Shown here: in pieces, positions 1 to 9,444 of the stretch
Layout: the number at the start of each line of letters is the position of its first letter
Numbering within the stretch: the first letter of the stretch is position 1
DNA from: Lutibacter sp. A64
Lineage (GTDB): Bacteria > Bacteroidota > Bacteroidia > Flavobacteriales > Flavobacteriaceae
Direction: 5' to 3'
Length of the DNA stretch: 64,000 bases
NCBI RefSeq assembly: GCF_022429565.1
Contig: NZ_CP092487.1
Coordinates: 336,001 to 400,000, forward strand
Made by a program: the position numbers and the translations under genes
The notes under the pieces: generated by a model
Seen by the model: only the letters and a program-made list of their open reading frames with translations
Told to the model about the DNA's origin: nothing
Databases searched by the model: none

Positions 1-2
1 TT

Positions 3-326
3 TTTAAGTGGCAAGAGATTTTAGATTTTGGAGTTGAAGAAGTACGTATTCCAGATCAAAACATAAATCTTAAAGTTAAAGAATCTGAATGGGATTGGGC
101 AATGAATCATGCTGATGATCGTATTCAGTTTGTTTGGTTAATGGGTAAAATGGCCGAAGTAGATGATGTAGTTAAATTTCAAAAAGGAAAATGGGATTGT
201 TCAGATGCTGGAATGGTACTTTATTGGATTACAGGAGCTACACAAGGCGGATTAGAAGCAGGTTCAGTTGAAAATGTAAAAAGTATGTTGTTAGATTATA
301 TAAATAACAATCCTGTAAAAAAATAA
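3..326 (+). CDS. C-terminal fragment of an unidentified protein (possibly nucleoside-hydrolase-like)
   Basis: The frame is open from base 3 and stops at TAA 324-326, leaving the last 107 residues of a gene that begins before the window. The first Met in view (base 102) is internal, because coding-like sequence continues upstream of it. The fragment is soluble, with no membrane segment, and contains the notable stretch KWDCSDAGMVLYWITG near its end. That Asp-rich pattern reminds me of the C-terminal part of nucleoside-hydrolase-like proteins found near rhamnose genes in Bacteroidota, but I cannot confirm the family. It ends 161 bases before rhaM, so a role in L-rhamnose handling is possible by context only. 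Confidence 0.6.
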   Translation, partial: FKWQEILDFGVEEVRIPDQNINLKVKESEWDWAMNHADDRIQFVWLMGKMAEVDDVVKFQKGKWDCSDAGMVLYWITGATQGGLEAGSVENVKSMLLDYINNNPVKK

Positions 327-487
327 GTGTTTCGTCTAATATGTGGCTTAAGTTCTGTAACCAATCAGTTTAAGATATTTTATCTGTATAGGATTATAAA
401 AAACTGAATTATGTATAAAAGTAGTTCAATGTTTCATGTTTTTTTCTGTCTATATAGATTGTAAAACTAAAATAAACAACTAAAATT

Positions 488-802
488 ATGCAAAGATTAG
501 CGTTTAAAATGAAATTAAATAAAGGCCAAAAGGAGGCTTATACTAAGCGTCATAATGAATTATGGCCAGAATTAAGGCAGCTATTGAAAGACAATGGTGT
601 AAGCGAGTATTCTATTTTTTTAGATGAAGAAACAAGTACGTTATTTGCTTTTCAAAAAGTCTCTGGCAATGGTGGTTCTCAAGATTTAGTAAACAATGAA
701 ATTGTAAAAAAATGGTGGAAGTTTATGGCTGATATTATGGAGGTAAATCCAGATAATTCACCAATCTCTATTCCGTTAGAAGAAGTTTTTTATATGCCAT
801 AA
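488..802 (+). CDS. rhaM: L-rhamnose mutarotase
   Basis: This 104-residue protein matches the small ferredoxin-fold RhaM family, which interconverts the alpha and beta anomers of L-rhamnose in the cytoplasm so the isomerase receives its preferred form. Residues at the positions known from the E. coli enzyme are present: His22 in KRHNELWPEL, Tyr41 in SEYSIFL, and the pair Trp76-Trp77 in KKWWKFM. Length is normal for the family. There is no signal peptide. It sits just before a locus with four predicted alpha-L-rhamnosidases, which fits a substrate rich in rhamnose. A weak GTATAGGATTA sequence at 386-396 partly resembles the shared element found before the PUL operons. Confidence 0.93.
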   Translation: MQRLAFKMKLNKGQKEAYTKRHNELWPELRQLLKDNGVSEYSIFLDEETSTLFAFQKVSGNGGSQDLVNNEIVKKWWKFMADIMEVNPDNSPISIPLEEVFYMP

Positions 803-877
803 TATACAACGAACTTACGATTAAATTTGTTTAAGAAATTACAATTTTTAACTCAAAATATTAAGCACGAAACCATA

Positions 878-891
878 ATAGTGCAGGATAG
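878..891 (+). promoter_or_regulatory. Shared PUL element, copy 1 (ATAGTGCAGGATAG)
   Basis: First of four copies of ATAGTNCAGGATNG. It lies 55 bases before the ATG at 947 and follows the 144-base gap after rhaM. A possible Bacteroidota -7 box of the TAnnTTTG type (TAAATTTG, 822-829) lies further upstream. The match to the copies before the SusC, PL28 and GH2 genes is direct from sequence; a role as operator or leader element is inferred. Confidence 0.55.
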
Positions 892-946
892 ATTCTTTTT
901 TTTATTCAATTAATTTTATTTTTATTAATTAATATTGAATTTTAGT

Positions 947-2866
947 ATGAAAAGACGCTCTTTTGTGCATTTATCAGCAATAGGAAGTTTAGGTTTAATG
1001 TTACCGTATGGGTGCATATTAGATAGCAGTAAACATAAGGTGATGAACAGTAAAGATATGACTGCGTTTCAAAAACAGTCGTTTAATTTATTGAAAACAT
1101 GGTGTGATGCCATGATAAGAGCTCAAGTAAATAATCCCAGTAATCCTGTTTTAGACGGTACACTTTATTGTCATGCCTGTGATACGGTTCATGGTCGAGC
1201 GAATGATGCTATCTATCCATTAATGTATATGGCCGACGCTACTGGAGATCAGAAGTATTTAGATGCAGCTATAAAATTGATGGATTGGTCTAAAAATGTA
1301 GATAAACCAGATGGTAGTGGAAGTTGGACAAACGATTTAAATCCTAAATCTTGGAATGGAATTACGGTGTTTACAGCCATTGCTTTAGGTGAAGCTTTAC
1401 ACCACCATGGACATTTGCTAACAAAGGAAATGAAAGAAAAATGGGAAGCGCGTCTCAAAGCAGGTATAGACTTTGTGTATCGTAAATTTGATATGCATTT
1501 CAGTCATATTAATTACAGATTTACGGCCATTTATGCACTTCGCTTTTTAGGCGATTATTTTAATGAAGAAAAGTATATTGCAAGAAGCAAAGAGTTTGCA
1601 GCCTTAATTCCCAAATACTTAACTGAACCGAATAAGCTAATTTTTGGTGAAGACAAGCCAGATAATGAAAAAAGTGCTAAAGGTTTGTATCCAGTAGATA
1701 TTGGCTATAATGTAGAAGAAACTTTAAACGGTTTAGTACAATATGCAATTATAGAACAAGATGAGGAGTTACTAAAACTTCTCACTGAATCTATGAACGG
1801 GCATTTAGAATTTATGTTACCAGATGGCGCTTGGGATAATAGTTTTGGAACACGTCAAAATAAATGGACGTATTGGGGTAGTAGGACTACAGATGGTTGT
1901 CAACCTGCATTTGCTTTAATGGCTAATAGAAATCCAGCTTTTGGTACAGCTGCTGTTTTAAATACAGAACTGTTAGAGCGTTGTACTGTAAATGGGTTGT
2001 TAGCTGGAGGGGTGCATTATAAATCATATGGCGTTAAGCCGTGTATGCATCACACATTTTCTCATGCAAAAAATTTAGCATTTGTTTTAGATAATACAGA
2101 TAAGTTACAGAACGTAGATAAAGAAAAACCAATTCCTAGAGCTGTAAAAGATGGTGTAAAACACTTTCCTGAATTAGACGTTTGGTTAGGAGCAAGAGGG
2201 CCATGGAAAAGTACAGTGTCTTCTTATGATCAAATTTGGAAGAAAAAATATTCAGTGGCAGCTACCGGCGGATCATTAGCTGTTTTGTGGCATAAAAAAG
2301 TAGGGCCTTTATTTACAGCTAGTATGGCAGAATATATGTTGGTAGAACCAAACAATCAACAACAGCAACCGGAAGAAGATTTTTGTTTAACACCTCGTGT
2401 TGAGCGATTTGTAAATGATGTTTGGTATACAAATATTCACGATTTAAAAGCGATAGTTAAAAATACTGATGAAAATGGAATTATAAATTTTGAAGTATTA
2501 GCAACACTCACAAATAGAGAAAAAGAAACACTTGGCACAAGTGGAGGTTTTAAATTGAATTACTTATTTGATAAAGAAATAACAACAATTAAAGCGTTAA
2601 GAACAACAAGTGAAGAAAATGGTGATACATTAGTATTGCCAATTATATCTTCAACAGGTGAAAAAGTAGTTCAAACTTCAGAAAATAGTATCGAAATTCA
2701 TAAAGATGGTGGCGTAGTTGTAATGGAGTCAAACGTGCCAATAACACTCAAAGTATCTGAAAAGGAACGTATTTTTAATCAAGTGCCAGGTATGGAGGTG
2801 CTGCCAATACTATTAGGTTTTCCTAAAGGAGTAATCAACGTGAATTGTACAATAACAATAATTTAA
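947..2866 (+). CDS. Secreted two-domain alpha/alpha-toroid plus beta-sheet protein, putative polysaccharide lyase or dehydratase
   Basis: The start is taken at ATG 947 (639 residues) because the frame upstream only offers a TTG at 935. The N-terminus MKRRSFVHLSAIGSLG has a twin-arginine RRxF pattern and then a lipobox-like LPYGC, so Tat export with lipidation is possible. Residues about 40-390 are helix-rich with toroid-like repeats (LMYMADATGDQKYLDAAIKL; FTAIALGEALHHHG). His/Tyr-rich stretches such as HYKSYGVKPCMHHTFSHAK could form an active site. Residues about 430-639 look like a beta-sandwich. This layout is seen in lyases of the heparinase and related folds. An oligosaccharide dehydratase acting on GlcA/IdoA-Rha3S ends is known from ulvan degradation, and this protein is a candidate for such a role, but I cannot assign the family. 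It heads unit A, ahead of two GH78 genes. Confidence 0.6.
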   Translation: MKRRSFVHLSAIGSLGLMLPYGCILDSSKHKVMNSKDMTAFQKQSFNLLKTWCDAMIRAQVNNPSNPVLDGTLYCHACDTVHGRANDAIYPLMYMADATGDQKYLDAAIKLMDWSKNVDKPDGSGSWTNDLNPKSWNGITVFTAIALGEALHHHGHLLTKEMKEKWEARLKAGIDFVYRKFDMHFSHINYRFTAIYALRFLGDYFNEEKYIARSKEFAALIPKYLTEPNKLIFGEDKPDNEKSAKGLYPVDIGYNVEETLNGLVQYAIIEQDEELLKLLTESMNGHLEFMLPDGAWDNSFGTRQNKWTYWGSRTTDGCQPAFALMANRNPAFGTAAVLNTELLERCTVNGLLAGGVHYKSYGVKPCMHHTFSHAKNLAFVLDNTDKLQNVDKEKPIPRAVKDGVKHFPELDVWLGARGPWKSTVSSYDQIWKKKYSVAATGGSLAVLWHKKVGPLFTASMAEYMLVEPNNQQQQPEEDFCLTPRVERFVNDVWYTNIHDLKAIVKNTDENGIINFEVLATLTNREKETLGTSGGFKLNYLFDKEITTIKALRTTSEENGDTLVLPIISSTGEKVVQTSENSIEIHKDGGVVVMESNVPITLKVSEKERIFNQVPGMEVLPILLGFPKGVINVNCTITII

Positions 2867-2901
2867 AAAAAATCTAGCTTAAAAATTAAAATAATTTTCT
2901 A

Positions 2902-5685
2902 ATGCATCTAAAAACTATTATTTATCAAGTTCTCTTTTTTTTCTCTTTTTTAGGGATTACGTCTTGTGCTCAAAATTATATTCAAAAGCCAAATAAATTA
3001 AAACTATCAGAAGGTTTTATAAATCCAGTAGGGTTCTATAATCCAAAACCTACTTTTTCTTGGCAAATACCTCTTTCAGATACTAATAAAAGTCAAACAG
3101 CATACCAAATTGTAGTAGCAAGTTCACCTGATTTGTTGCCTAATAGCGCAGATTTATGGGATTCTAAAAAACAACAATCAGAGCAATCAACTTGGATACA
3201 ATACAAAGGAAAAACATTAAGTTCTCGTCAAAAAGTATATTGGAAAGTAAAATACTGGAATCAAAACGGACAAGCTTCAACTTGGAGTGACATAAATACG
3301 TTTGAATTAGGTTTATTAAATAACAGCGATTGGAAAGCAAAATGGACAGGATTAGATACTGCAAAAGATAGTATAAAGGGCGTTAGAAAATTTTTAATGC
3401 ACAGACCTCAATATTTAAGAAAAAGTTTTGATTTACCTTCTAACATTGAATCGGCTAGATTATACATTACTTCAAAAGGAATTTTTGATGTTCATTTAAA
3501 TGGAGAAGATGTAAGTGATGATGTGTTAGCACCTGGCTGGACACCCTACAACAAACGTATTGAAACATTAACCTACAATGTTACAGATTTGTTGTCTTCG
3601 GGTAAAAATGCAATAGCTGTTGAATTGGCTTCAGGTTGGCATTCAGGAAGAATTAGTAGAGGAAAAGCAGTATACGAAAATTTTGCTTCACCAAAAATTT
3701 TATGTCAGTTAGAAGTAACCTTAAAAGATGGTTCTAAAGAAATAATTGTTTCTGACGCATCTTGGAGAGGAACTACAAATGGACCAATAAGATTAGCAGG
3801 CCTTTATGATGGTGAAGTATACAATGCCAATTTAGAAATGCCAAATTGGACAACAAATACGTTTGACGATGCATCTTGGAAAGATACAGAGGTAGAGGCC
3901 ATAGCTGATAGTGTAAAACTGGCACCAAAACGTCATGAAACTGTTAAAACAACGGCGGTTTTAGAAAATGTAGAAATTGTATCAACTACAAAATCTTCTG
4001 TAATATTCAATATGAAACAAAATATGTTGGGTGTGCCAAAAGTAACCGTACCTATGAAAAAAGGGGATACACTTACAATTCGTTTTTCTGAAATGTTACT
4101 GTCTGATGGTACGTTTTATACAAAAAACTATCGTTCGGCAAAATCAACCGATTATTACATTGCTGCCAAAGATGGTGTTATTGAATATACACCAAAATTC
4201 ACATTTCATGGGTTTCAATATATTGAGTTATCAGGGTATGACAACTCAGTAAAACCAACTACAAATTGGGTGAAAGGTTTGGTGCAACATTCTAATTTTC
4301 AAAAAAATGGAACATTTACTTCATCACATGAAAAATTAAATCAATTACAAAGCAATATTACTTGGGGGTTACGAGACAACCTTTTAGATATTCCTACAGA
4401 TTGTCCGCAACGTGATGAACGTTTAGGTTGGACAGGAGATGCGCAAGTAATTTCGCCAACGGCAATGTACAATTATAAAATGCACGCGTTTTGGACAGCT
4501 TGGTTACAAAGTATGCGCGAAACACAATCTGAACATGATAATGGTTTGGTACCTTTTATTATACCAGATGTACTTCAAAATAATAGAGCTAGTTCTGGTT
4601 GGGGAGACGCCTGTGTAATTATTCCTTGGGATATTTACAACACTACAGGAGATAAAACCGTTTTGGAAGAAAATTACGAAATGGGAAAAAAATGGGTTGG
4701 GTACTACCAATCTAAATCAAATAATTATATACCAACTATACATTCTTTTAGAGATTGGTTGCAACCATACCCAGAAAAAGGCGGAAAAATGGGAAATAGA
4801 GGTGATACACCAGGAAGCTTTGTAAACGCGGCTTATTTTGCGCATTCAGCTCATTTGGTGTCTAAAATTGCAGGAGTTTTAGGCAATATTGATGATGAAA
4901 AAAAATACAAAAATTTGTATAAAGAAATAGCTTTAGCTTTTGAAAACAAGTTTTTTGATAAGAACGGGAAATATCAAAATAAAAAACAAACGCAAACCGC
5001 ATATTTACTTGCCATTTATTTTGATTTATTACAACCAGAAACCAAAATAAAAGCGCAAAAACACTTGTTAGAAACTATTAAAAATGCTGATAACCATTTA
5101 GGAACCGGATTTTTAGGAACGCCAATTTTACCAAAAGTTTTAGATGATATGGGAGAGATTGAGTTGATGTATAAAATTTTGTTTAAAGAAACCTATCCTT
5201 CTTGGTTTTATTCTATCAATCAAGGCGCAACTACAATGTGGGAACGTTGGAATAGTTTCAGCAAAGCAAATGGTTACAATCCGCAAAGTATGAATAGTTT
5301 AAACCATTATGCGTATGGTGCTGTTGGGCAATGGATGTATGAACGTATTGCTGGACTTTCGGCGATAGAACCTGGTTATAAAAAACTAAGAATTGCACCA
5401 ATACCAAATACTGAATTTTTGAATGCAGCAGCTGCTAGTTTAAATACATCTTACGGAAAAGCATCTTCTTCTTGGAAAATAGAAAACAATACATTTAATT
5501 TAGATGTAGTTATTCCGCCAAATACCACTGCAGAAATAAATATTCCGTATAATACTTTAGATAGTTTATTGGTAAACGGAAATATTTTCAAAGAAAATTC
5601 AAATATAAAATTGATAGATTCAGAAAAAATGTCAATCAAAATTTTGGCACAACCAGGAACATATAATTTTCAAACTAAATTTTAA
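2902..5685 (+). CDS. GH78 alpha-L-rhamnosidase, tandem copy 1
   Basis: A 927-residue lipoprotein (lipobox FLGITSC) with the full GH78 layout: an Fn3-like domain (about 30-150), a Bac_rhamnosid_N sugar-binding domain (about 165-340), an (alpha/alpha)6 catalytic barrel (about 470-810) and a C-terminal beta-sandwich. The family signature DCPQRDERLGW is present with Glu506, and the second conserved acid is Glu781 in TTMWERWNS. The enzyme would release terminal alpha-L-rhamnose from oligosaccharides by inversion. Residues after the lipid Cys (AQNYIQKPNK) are not acidic, which suggests the protein stays on the periplasmic side. It is followed after only 4 bases by a close paralogue, so the pair arose by tandem duplication. 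Confidence 0.92.
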   Translation: MHLKTIIYQVLFFFSFLGITSCAQNYIQKPNKLKLSEGFINPVGFYNPKPTFSWQIPLSDTNKSQTAYQIVVASSPDLLPNSADLWDSKKQQSEQSTWIQYKGKTLSSRQKVYWKVKYWNQNGQASTWSDINTFELGLLNNSDWKAKWTGLDTAKDSIKGVRKFLMHRPQYLRKSFDLPSNIESARLYITSKGIFDVHLNGEDVSDDVLAPGWTPYNKRIETLTYNVTDLLSSGKNAIAVELASGWHSGRISRGKAVYENFASPKILCQLEVTLKDGSKEIIVSDASWRGTTNGPIRLAGLYDGEVYNANLEMPNWTTNTFDDASWKDTEVEAIADSVKLAPKRHETVKTTAVLENVEIVSTTKSSVIFNMKQNMLGVPKVTVPMKKGDTLTIRFSEMLLSDGTFYTKNYRSAKSTDYYIAAKDGVIEYTPKFTFHGFQYIELSGYDNSVKPTTNWVKGLVQHSNFQKNGTFTSSHEKLNQLQSNITWGLRDNLLDIPTDCPQRDERLGWTGDAQVISPTAMYNYKMHAFWTAWLQSMRETQSEHDNGLVPFIIPDVLQNNRASSGWGDACVIIPWDIYNTTGDKTVLEENYEMGKKWVGYYQSKSNNYIPTIHSFRDWLQPYPEKGGKMGNRGDTPGSFVNAAYFAHSAHLVSKIAGVLGNIDDEKKYKNLYKEIALAFENKFFDKNGKYQNKKQTQTAYLLAIYFDLLQPETKIKAQKHLLETIKNADNHLGTGFLGTPILPKVLDDMGEIELMYKILFKETYPSWFYSINQGATTMWERWNSFSKANGYNPQSMNSLNHYAYGAVGQWMYERIAGLSAIEPGYKKLRIAPIPNTEFLNAAAASLNTSYGKASSSWKIENNTFNLDVVIPPNTTAEINIPYNTLDSLLVNGNIFKENSNIKLIDSEKMSIKILAQPGTYNFQTKF

Positions 5686-5689
5686 TCAA

Positions 5690-8464
5690 ATGCATCACAA
5701 ATTAACATTCAAGTATTTTTTTCAAACATTAGTTTGTTTGGTTTTAATCAGTCAAACATCTTGTGCTGAAAAACAACCATTAGCAGCAGCTAAAAATCTA
5801 ACAGTTTCAGAAGGTTTTACAAATCCAATTGGTTTTTATGACTCAGAACCTACATTTTCTTGGGAATTACCAGTTTTAGAAAATAATAAAAGTCAATCTG
5901 CTTATCAAATTGTAGTAGCAAGTAGTTTAGATTTATTATCTAACAATGCAGATTTATGGGATTCTAAAAAACAAAAATCTGAGCAATCTACTTGGATAAA
6001 ATATGAAGGAAAATCATTACAATCTCGTCAAAAAGTATATTGGAAAGTTAAATACTGGAATCAAGATGGACAAGCTTCAACTTGGAGTGCTATAAATACG
6101 TTTGAATTAGGTTTATTAAATAATAGCGATTGGAAAGCGCAATGGATTGGTTTAGATACTAAAAAAGAAAAGTTGATGGGGAGCCAAGATAATCTTATTC
6201 ATAGACCTCAATATTTAAGAAAAGGATTTGAATTGTCTAACGATGTGACTTCTGCAAGATTATATATAACGGCAAAAGGTGTTTTTGATGTGAAAATAAA
6301 TGGTAAAGACGTTAGTGATGATGTAATGCCTCCTGGGTATACACCATATAAAGAACGTATTGAAACTATTACCTATGATGTTACCAATTTAATTAAATCA
6401 GGACAAAATGCCATTGGTGTTGAACTAGCTGCAGGTTGGCATTCTGGAAGATTGGGTTGGATGAAATCATATTGGAGTGATACCGAAACACCTAAAATTA
6501 TATGCCAATTAGAATTAACAATGAAAGACGGTTCTAAAAAAGTTATTGTTACGGATGCTGGTTGGAAAGGAACTACTAACGGACCTATTAGACTTTCAGA
6601 AATTTATGATGGTGAAACCTATGATGCTAATTTGGAAATGCCAAAGTGGACTACAACTAATTTTAGCGATAAAAACTGGAAAGCAGTAAATGTGTTTCCT
6701 GTTGAAGATAAGATTCGTTTAGAACCAAAAAGGCACACTACTGTAAAAGGAAAAATAGAGTTGCCTACAAAAGAAGTAATTGAAAAAGATGGTGCGGTTA
6801 TTTTTGATTTACAACAAAATATGGTAGGAGTTCCAGTATTAAAAGTTCCAATGAAAAAAGGCGAAACCTTAAAAATTAGATTTGCTGAAATGTTATCACC
6901 AGATGGTTCTTTTTATACAGATAATTATAGAACAGCGCAGTCTACCAATTATTATACAGCTTCAAAAGATGGAGTTATAGAATGGTCGCCAAAGTTTACA
7001 TTTCACGGGTTTAGATATGTGGAGTTAAGTGGTTATAATACAGCCGTAAAACCAACAAAAGATTGGGTAACTGGTCTAGTTCAATATTCAGATTTTGAAG
7101 AAAACGGAACATTTACATCATCTAGTGCTAAGCTAAATCAATTACAAAGCAATATTGTTTGGGGCTTACGTGGTAACTTTTTTGATATTCCAACAGATTG
7201 TCCACAACGTGATGAACGTATGGGGTGGACTGCTGATGCACAAGTATTTGGGCCAACATCTATGTTTAATGCCGATGTGTATGGTTTTTGGGCAAGTTGG
7301 TTACAGAGTGTAAGAGAATCGCAATACGATAACGGAGGAATACCATGGGTTGTGCCAGATGTATTATATAACAATAAAGTAAGTGCTGGTTGGGGAGATG
7401 CTTGTACAATTATTCCGTGGAAAATTTACTACAGAACTGGTGATACAAGAATTCTTGAAGAAAACTACGAAATGATGAAAGGTTGGGTTGCATATCATAA
7501 ATCGGTATCTAAAGGTTATATTTCGTCTATGGGAGGTTTTGCTGATTGGTTACAACCGCTTCCTGCAAATGGAAATAATAAAGGAGATACATCACATAGT
7601 TTAATTGGTACAGCATTTTTTGCACATTCAGCTAAATTAACTGCACAAGCAGCGAAAGTATTAGGAAAAACAGAAGAGTATAATAAATATACTAAATTAT
7701 ACAAATCAATAGCTAAAGCATTTGATGCAGCGTTTTTTAATGAAAACGGAAAGATAAAAGGTGTTGCAGAAACACAAACTTCTTATTTAATGGCATTGGC
7801 ATTTGATTTGCTGCCTGAAAGTAAACAGAAAAATGCACAAACTAATTTATTACGTAAGTTGAGTGATGCCGATAATCATTTACGTACAGGGTTTTTAGGA
7901 ACTCCCTTATTGTCTGAAGTTTTGGACGAAACAGGGGGAATTGACTTAATGTATAAATTATTGTTTAATGAAACCTACCCATCTTGGTTTTATTCTATAA
8001 ATCAAGGCGCAACTACTATTTGGGAACGTTGGAATAGTTATAGTAAAGAAGAAGGATTTAATTCTCAAAAAATGAATAGTTTAAATCATTATGCTTATGG
8101 TGCTATTGGTGAATGGATGTACGAGCGTATTGCTGGAATTGCTCCATTAGAAGCAGGTTATAAAGTTATTGAAATAGCACCGCAAGCACGGCAACCATTA
8201 ACAAGTGCATCTGCAAGTTTAAATACGCCTTATGGTAAAGTATCTTCTTCATGGGAAATTAAAAATAATGAATTTCAATTAAACATTGTGATTCCTCCAA
8301 ATACTTCGGCGAAAGTTATAATACCAGCAAATTCAAACGAAGAATTACTTTTAAATGCCAATATTTTTAAAAACAATAAAAATGTGAAACTGATAAATAA
8401 GAGTTCAAGTTCATTTGAATTATTAGTTCAACCAGGGAATTATAAGTTTATATCTAAAATTTAA
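5690..8464 (+). CDS. GH78 alpha-L-rhamnosidase, tandem copy 2
   Basis: A 924-residue lipoprotein (lipobox SQTSC) with the same domains as its upstream neighbour. The signature DCPQRDERMGW includes Glu509, and Glu779 lies in TTIWERWNS. Its Fn3-like N-terminal domain is almost the same as in copy 1 (for example both carry RQKVYWKVKYWNQ and INTFELGLLNNSDWKA), while loops in the catalytic barrel differ: SEHDNGLVPFIIPD in copy 1 becomes SQYDNGGIPWVVPD here. That points to duplication followed by divergence of substrate preference, for instance in the sulfation or the neighbouring sugar tolerated. It lies 4 bases after copy 1 and 4 bases before the GH43 gene, so all three are probably co-transcribed. 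Confidence 0.92.
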   Translation: MHHKLTFKYFFQTLVCLVLISQTSCAEKQPLAAAKNLTVSEGFTNPIGFYDSEPTFSWELPVLENNKSQSAYQIVVASSLDLLSNNADLWDSKKQKSEQSTWIKYEGKSLQSRQKVYWKVKYWNQDGQASTWSAINTFELGLLNNSDWKAQWIGLDTKKEKLMGSQDNLIHRPQYLRKGFELSNDVTSARLYITAKGVFDVKINGKDVSDDVMPPGYTPYKERIETITYDVTNLIKSGQNAIGVELAAGWHSGRLGWMKSYWSDTETPKIICQLELTMKDGSKKVIVTDAGWKGTTNGPIRLSEIYDGETYDANLEMPKWTTTNFSDKNWKAVNVFPVEDKIRLEPKRHTTVKGKIELPTKEVIEKDGAVIFDLQQNMVGVPVLKVPMKKGETLKIRFAEMLSPDGSFYTDNYRTAQSTNYYTASKDGVIEWSPKFTFHGFRYVELSGYNTAVKPTKDWVTGLVQYSDFEENGTFTSSSAKLNQLQSNIVWGLRGNFFDIPTDCPQRDERMGWTADAQVFGPTSMFNADVYGFWASWLQSVRESQYDNGGIPWVVPDVLYNNKVSAGWGDACTIIPWKIYYRTGDTRILEENYEMMKGWVAYHKSVSKGYISSMGGFADWLQPLPANGNNKGDTSHSLIGTAFFAHSAKLTAQAAKVLGKTEEYNKYTKLYKSIAKAFDAAFFNENGKIKGVAETQTSYLMALAFDLLPESKQKNAQTNLLRKLSDADNHLRTGFLGTPLLSEVLDETGGIDLMYKLLFNETYPSWFYSINQGATTIWERWNSYSKEEGFNSQKMNSLNHYAYGAIGEWMYERIAGIAPLEAGYKVIEIAPQARQPLTSASASLNTPYGKVSSSWEIKNNEFQLNIVIPPNTSAKVIIPANSNEELLLNANIFKNNKNVKLINKSSSSFELLVQPGNYKFISKI

Positions 8465-8468
8465 TTAA

Positions 8469-9437
8469 ATGAAATTTAAAATAATAATTATTTCTTTAAC
8501 TGTTGCTTTAGTAAGTTGTAACACTAAAATAAAAAAAGAAGAAAGTAACCTTATACAATCGGAAGAAGTATCAGTTGAAAATGAAAATAACAATCCGGTA
8601 ATTCGTCACATTCGTACAGCTGATCCTTCTGCGCATGTTTGGAAAGATGGAAAAGTTTGGATGTACACATCTGGAAATCCTGAAGATGCAGTAAATTATG
8701 ATACTATGGATGGATATCGCGCTTTTTCATCAACAGATATGGTGAATTGGACAGACCATGGTGTAGTATTGCATTCAAAAGATATTTCTTGGGGAGCAAA
8801 AGGATGGATGTGGGCACCAACAGCCATTTTTAAAAATGGTAAATATTATTTATTATATCCGCACTCTGTTAATGGTTCAAAAGATGATATGAGATGTGGT
8901 GTAGCAGTAAGCGATGTTCCTGAAGGTCCTTTTAAAGATATTGGTTGGATAGAAGGTGTTGAAGGGCAATGGTTAGATCCTTGTGTTTTTACTGATGATG
9001 ACGGAAAAACCTATTTGTATTGGGGTGTTAGAGAACCAAAAGTAGCTTTGTTAAAGGACAACCTTTTAGAATTGGCTGAAAAACCAAGAGTTATTGAATA
9101 TGGCTATAAAAATTTCTTTGAAGCCAGTTATATGCATAAGCGAAATGGAATATATTATTTTTCTTACAATGCAGGTTTAGGAGGTTTTTATGCAATGGGA
9201 GACAATCCTTATGGACCATTTGAGTACAAAGGATCGATTAATCCAAAACAGCAACAAGATCATCATTCTATAATAGAATACAAAGATCAAGACTACTTCT
9301 TTTATCATATTCGAGATTGGAATGGAGGAACAAAATTTAGAAGAAATACCTGTATAGAGTATTTGTATTATAATGAAGACGGAACAATAAAAGAAATTTA
9401 CGCTACTAAAAAAGGTGTTCAAAAAATTAACAAATAA
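8469..9437 (+). CDS. GH43 glycosidase, putative beta-xylosidase
   Basis: A 322-residue lipoprotein (lipobox ALVSC) made of a single five-bladed GH43 propeller. The catalytic triad is visible: base Asp52 in RTADPSAHV, pKa-modulating Asp170 in QWLDPCVF, and acid Glu218 in NFFEASYM. GH43 enzymes remove beta-xylose or alpha-arabinose by inversion. Since ulvan contains xylose in place of some uronic acid, a beta-xylosidase role is the simplest reading. The region after Cys (NTKIKKEESN) is Lys-rich, suggesting a periplasmic location. The gene follows GH78 copy 2 by 4 bases and precedes a sulfatase by 7. Confidence 0.85.
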   Translation: MKFKIIIISLTVALVSCNTKIKKEESNLIQSEEVSVENENNNPVIRHIRTADPSAHVWKDGKVWMYTSGNPEDAVNYDTMDGYRAFSSTDMVNWTDHGVVLHSKDISWGAKGWMWAPTAIFKNGKYYLLYPHSVNGSKDDMRCGVAVSDVPEGPFKDIGWIEGVEGQWLDPCVFTDDDGKTYLYWGVREPKVALLKDNLLELAEKPRVIEYGYKNFFEASYMHKRNGIYYFSYNAGLGGFYAMGDNPYGPFEYKGSINPKQQQDHHSIIEYKDQDYFFYHIRDWNGGTKFRRNTCIEYLYYNEDGTIKEIYATKKGVQKINK

Positions 9438-9444
9438 AATAGAA

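Noticed and set aside
935-946. TTG start of the toroid protein
   Set aside because: ATG 947 directly begins a twin-arginine signal peptide; the four extra residues add nothing.
1249-1458. Reverse-strand open frames within the toroid, GH78, sulfatase and SusC genes
   Set aside because: They are antisense to well-supported genes, have no family features or start signals, and their composition follows the sense-strand codons.
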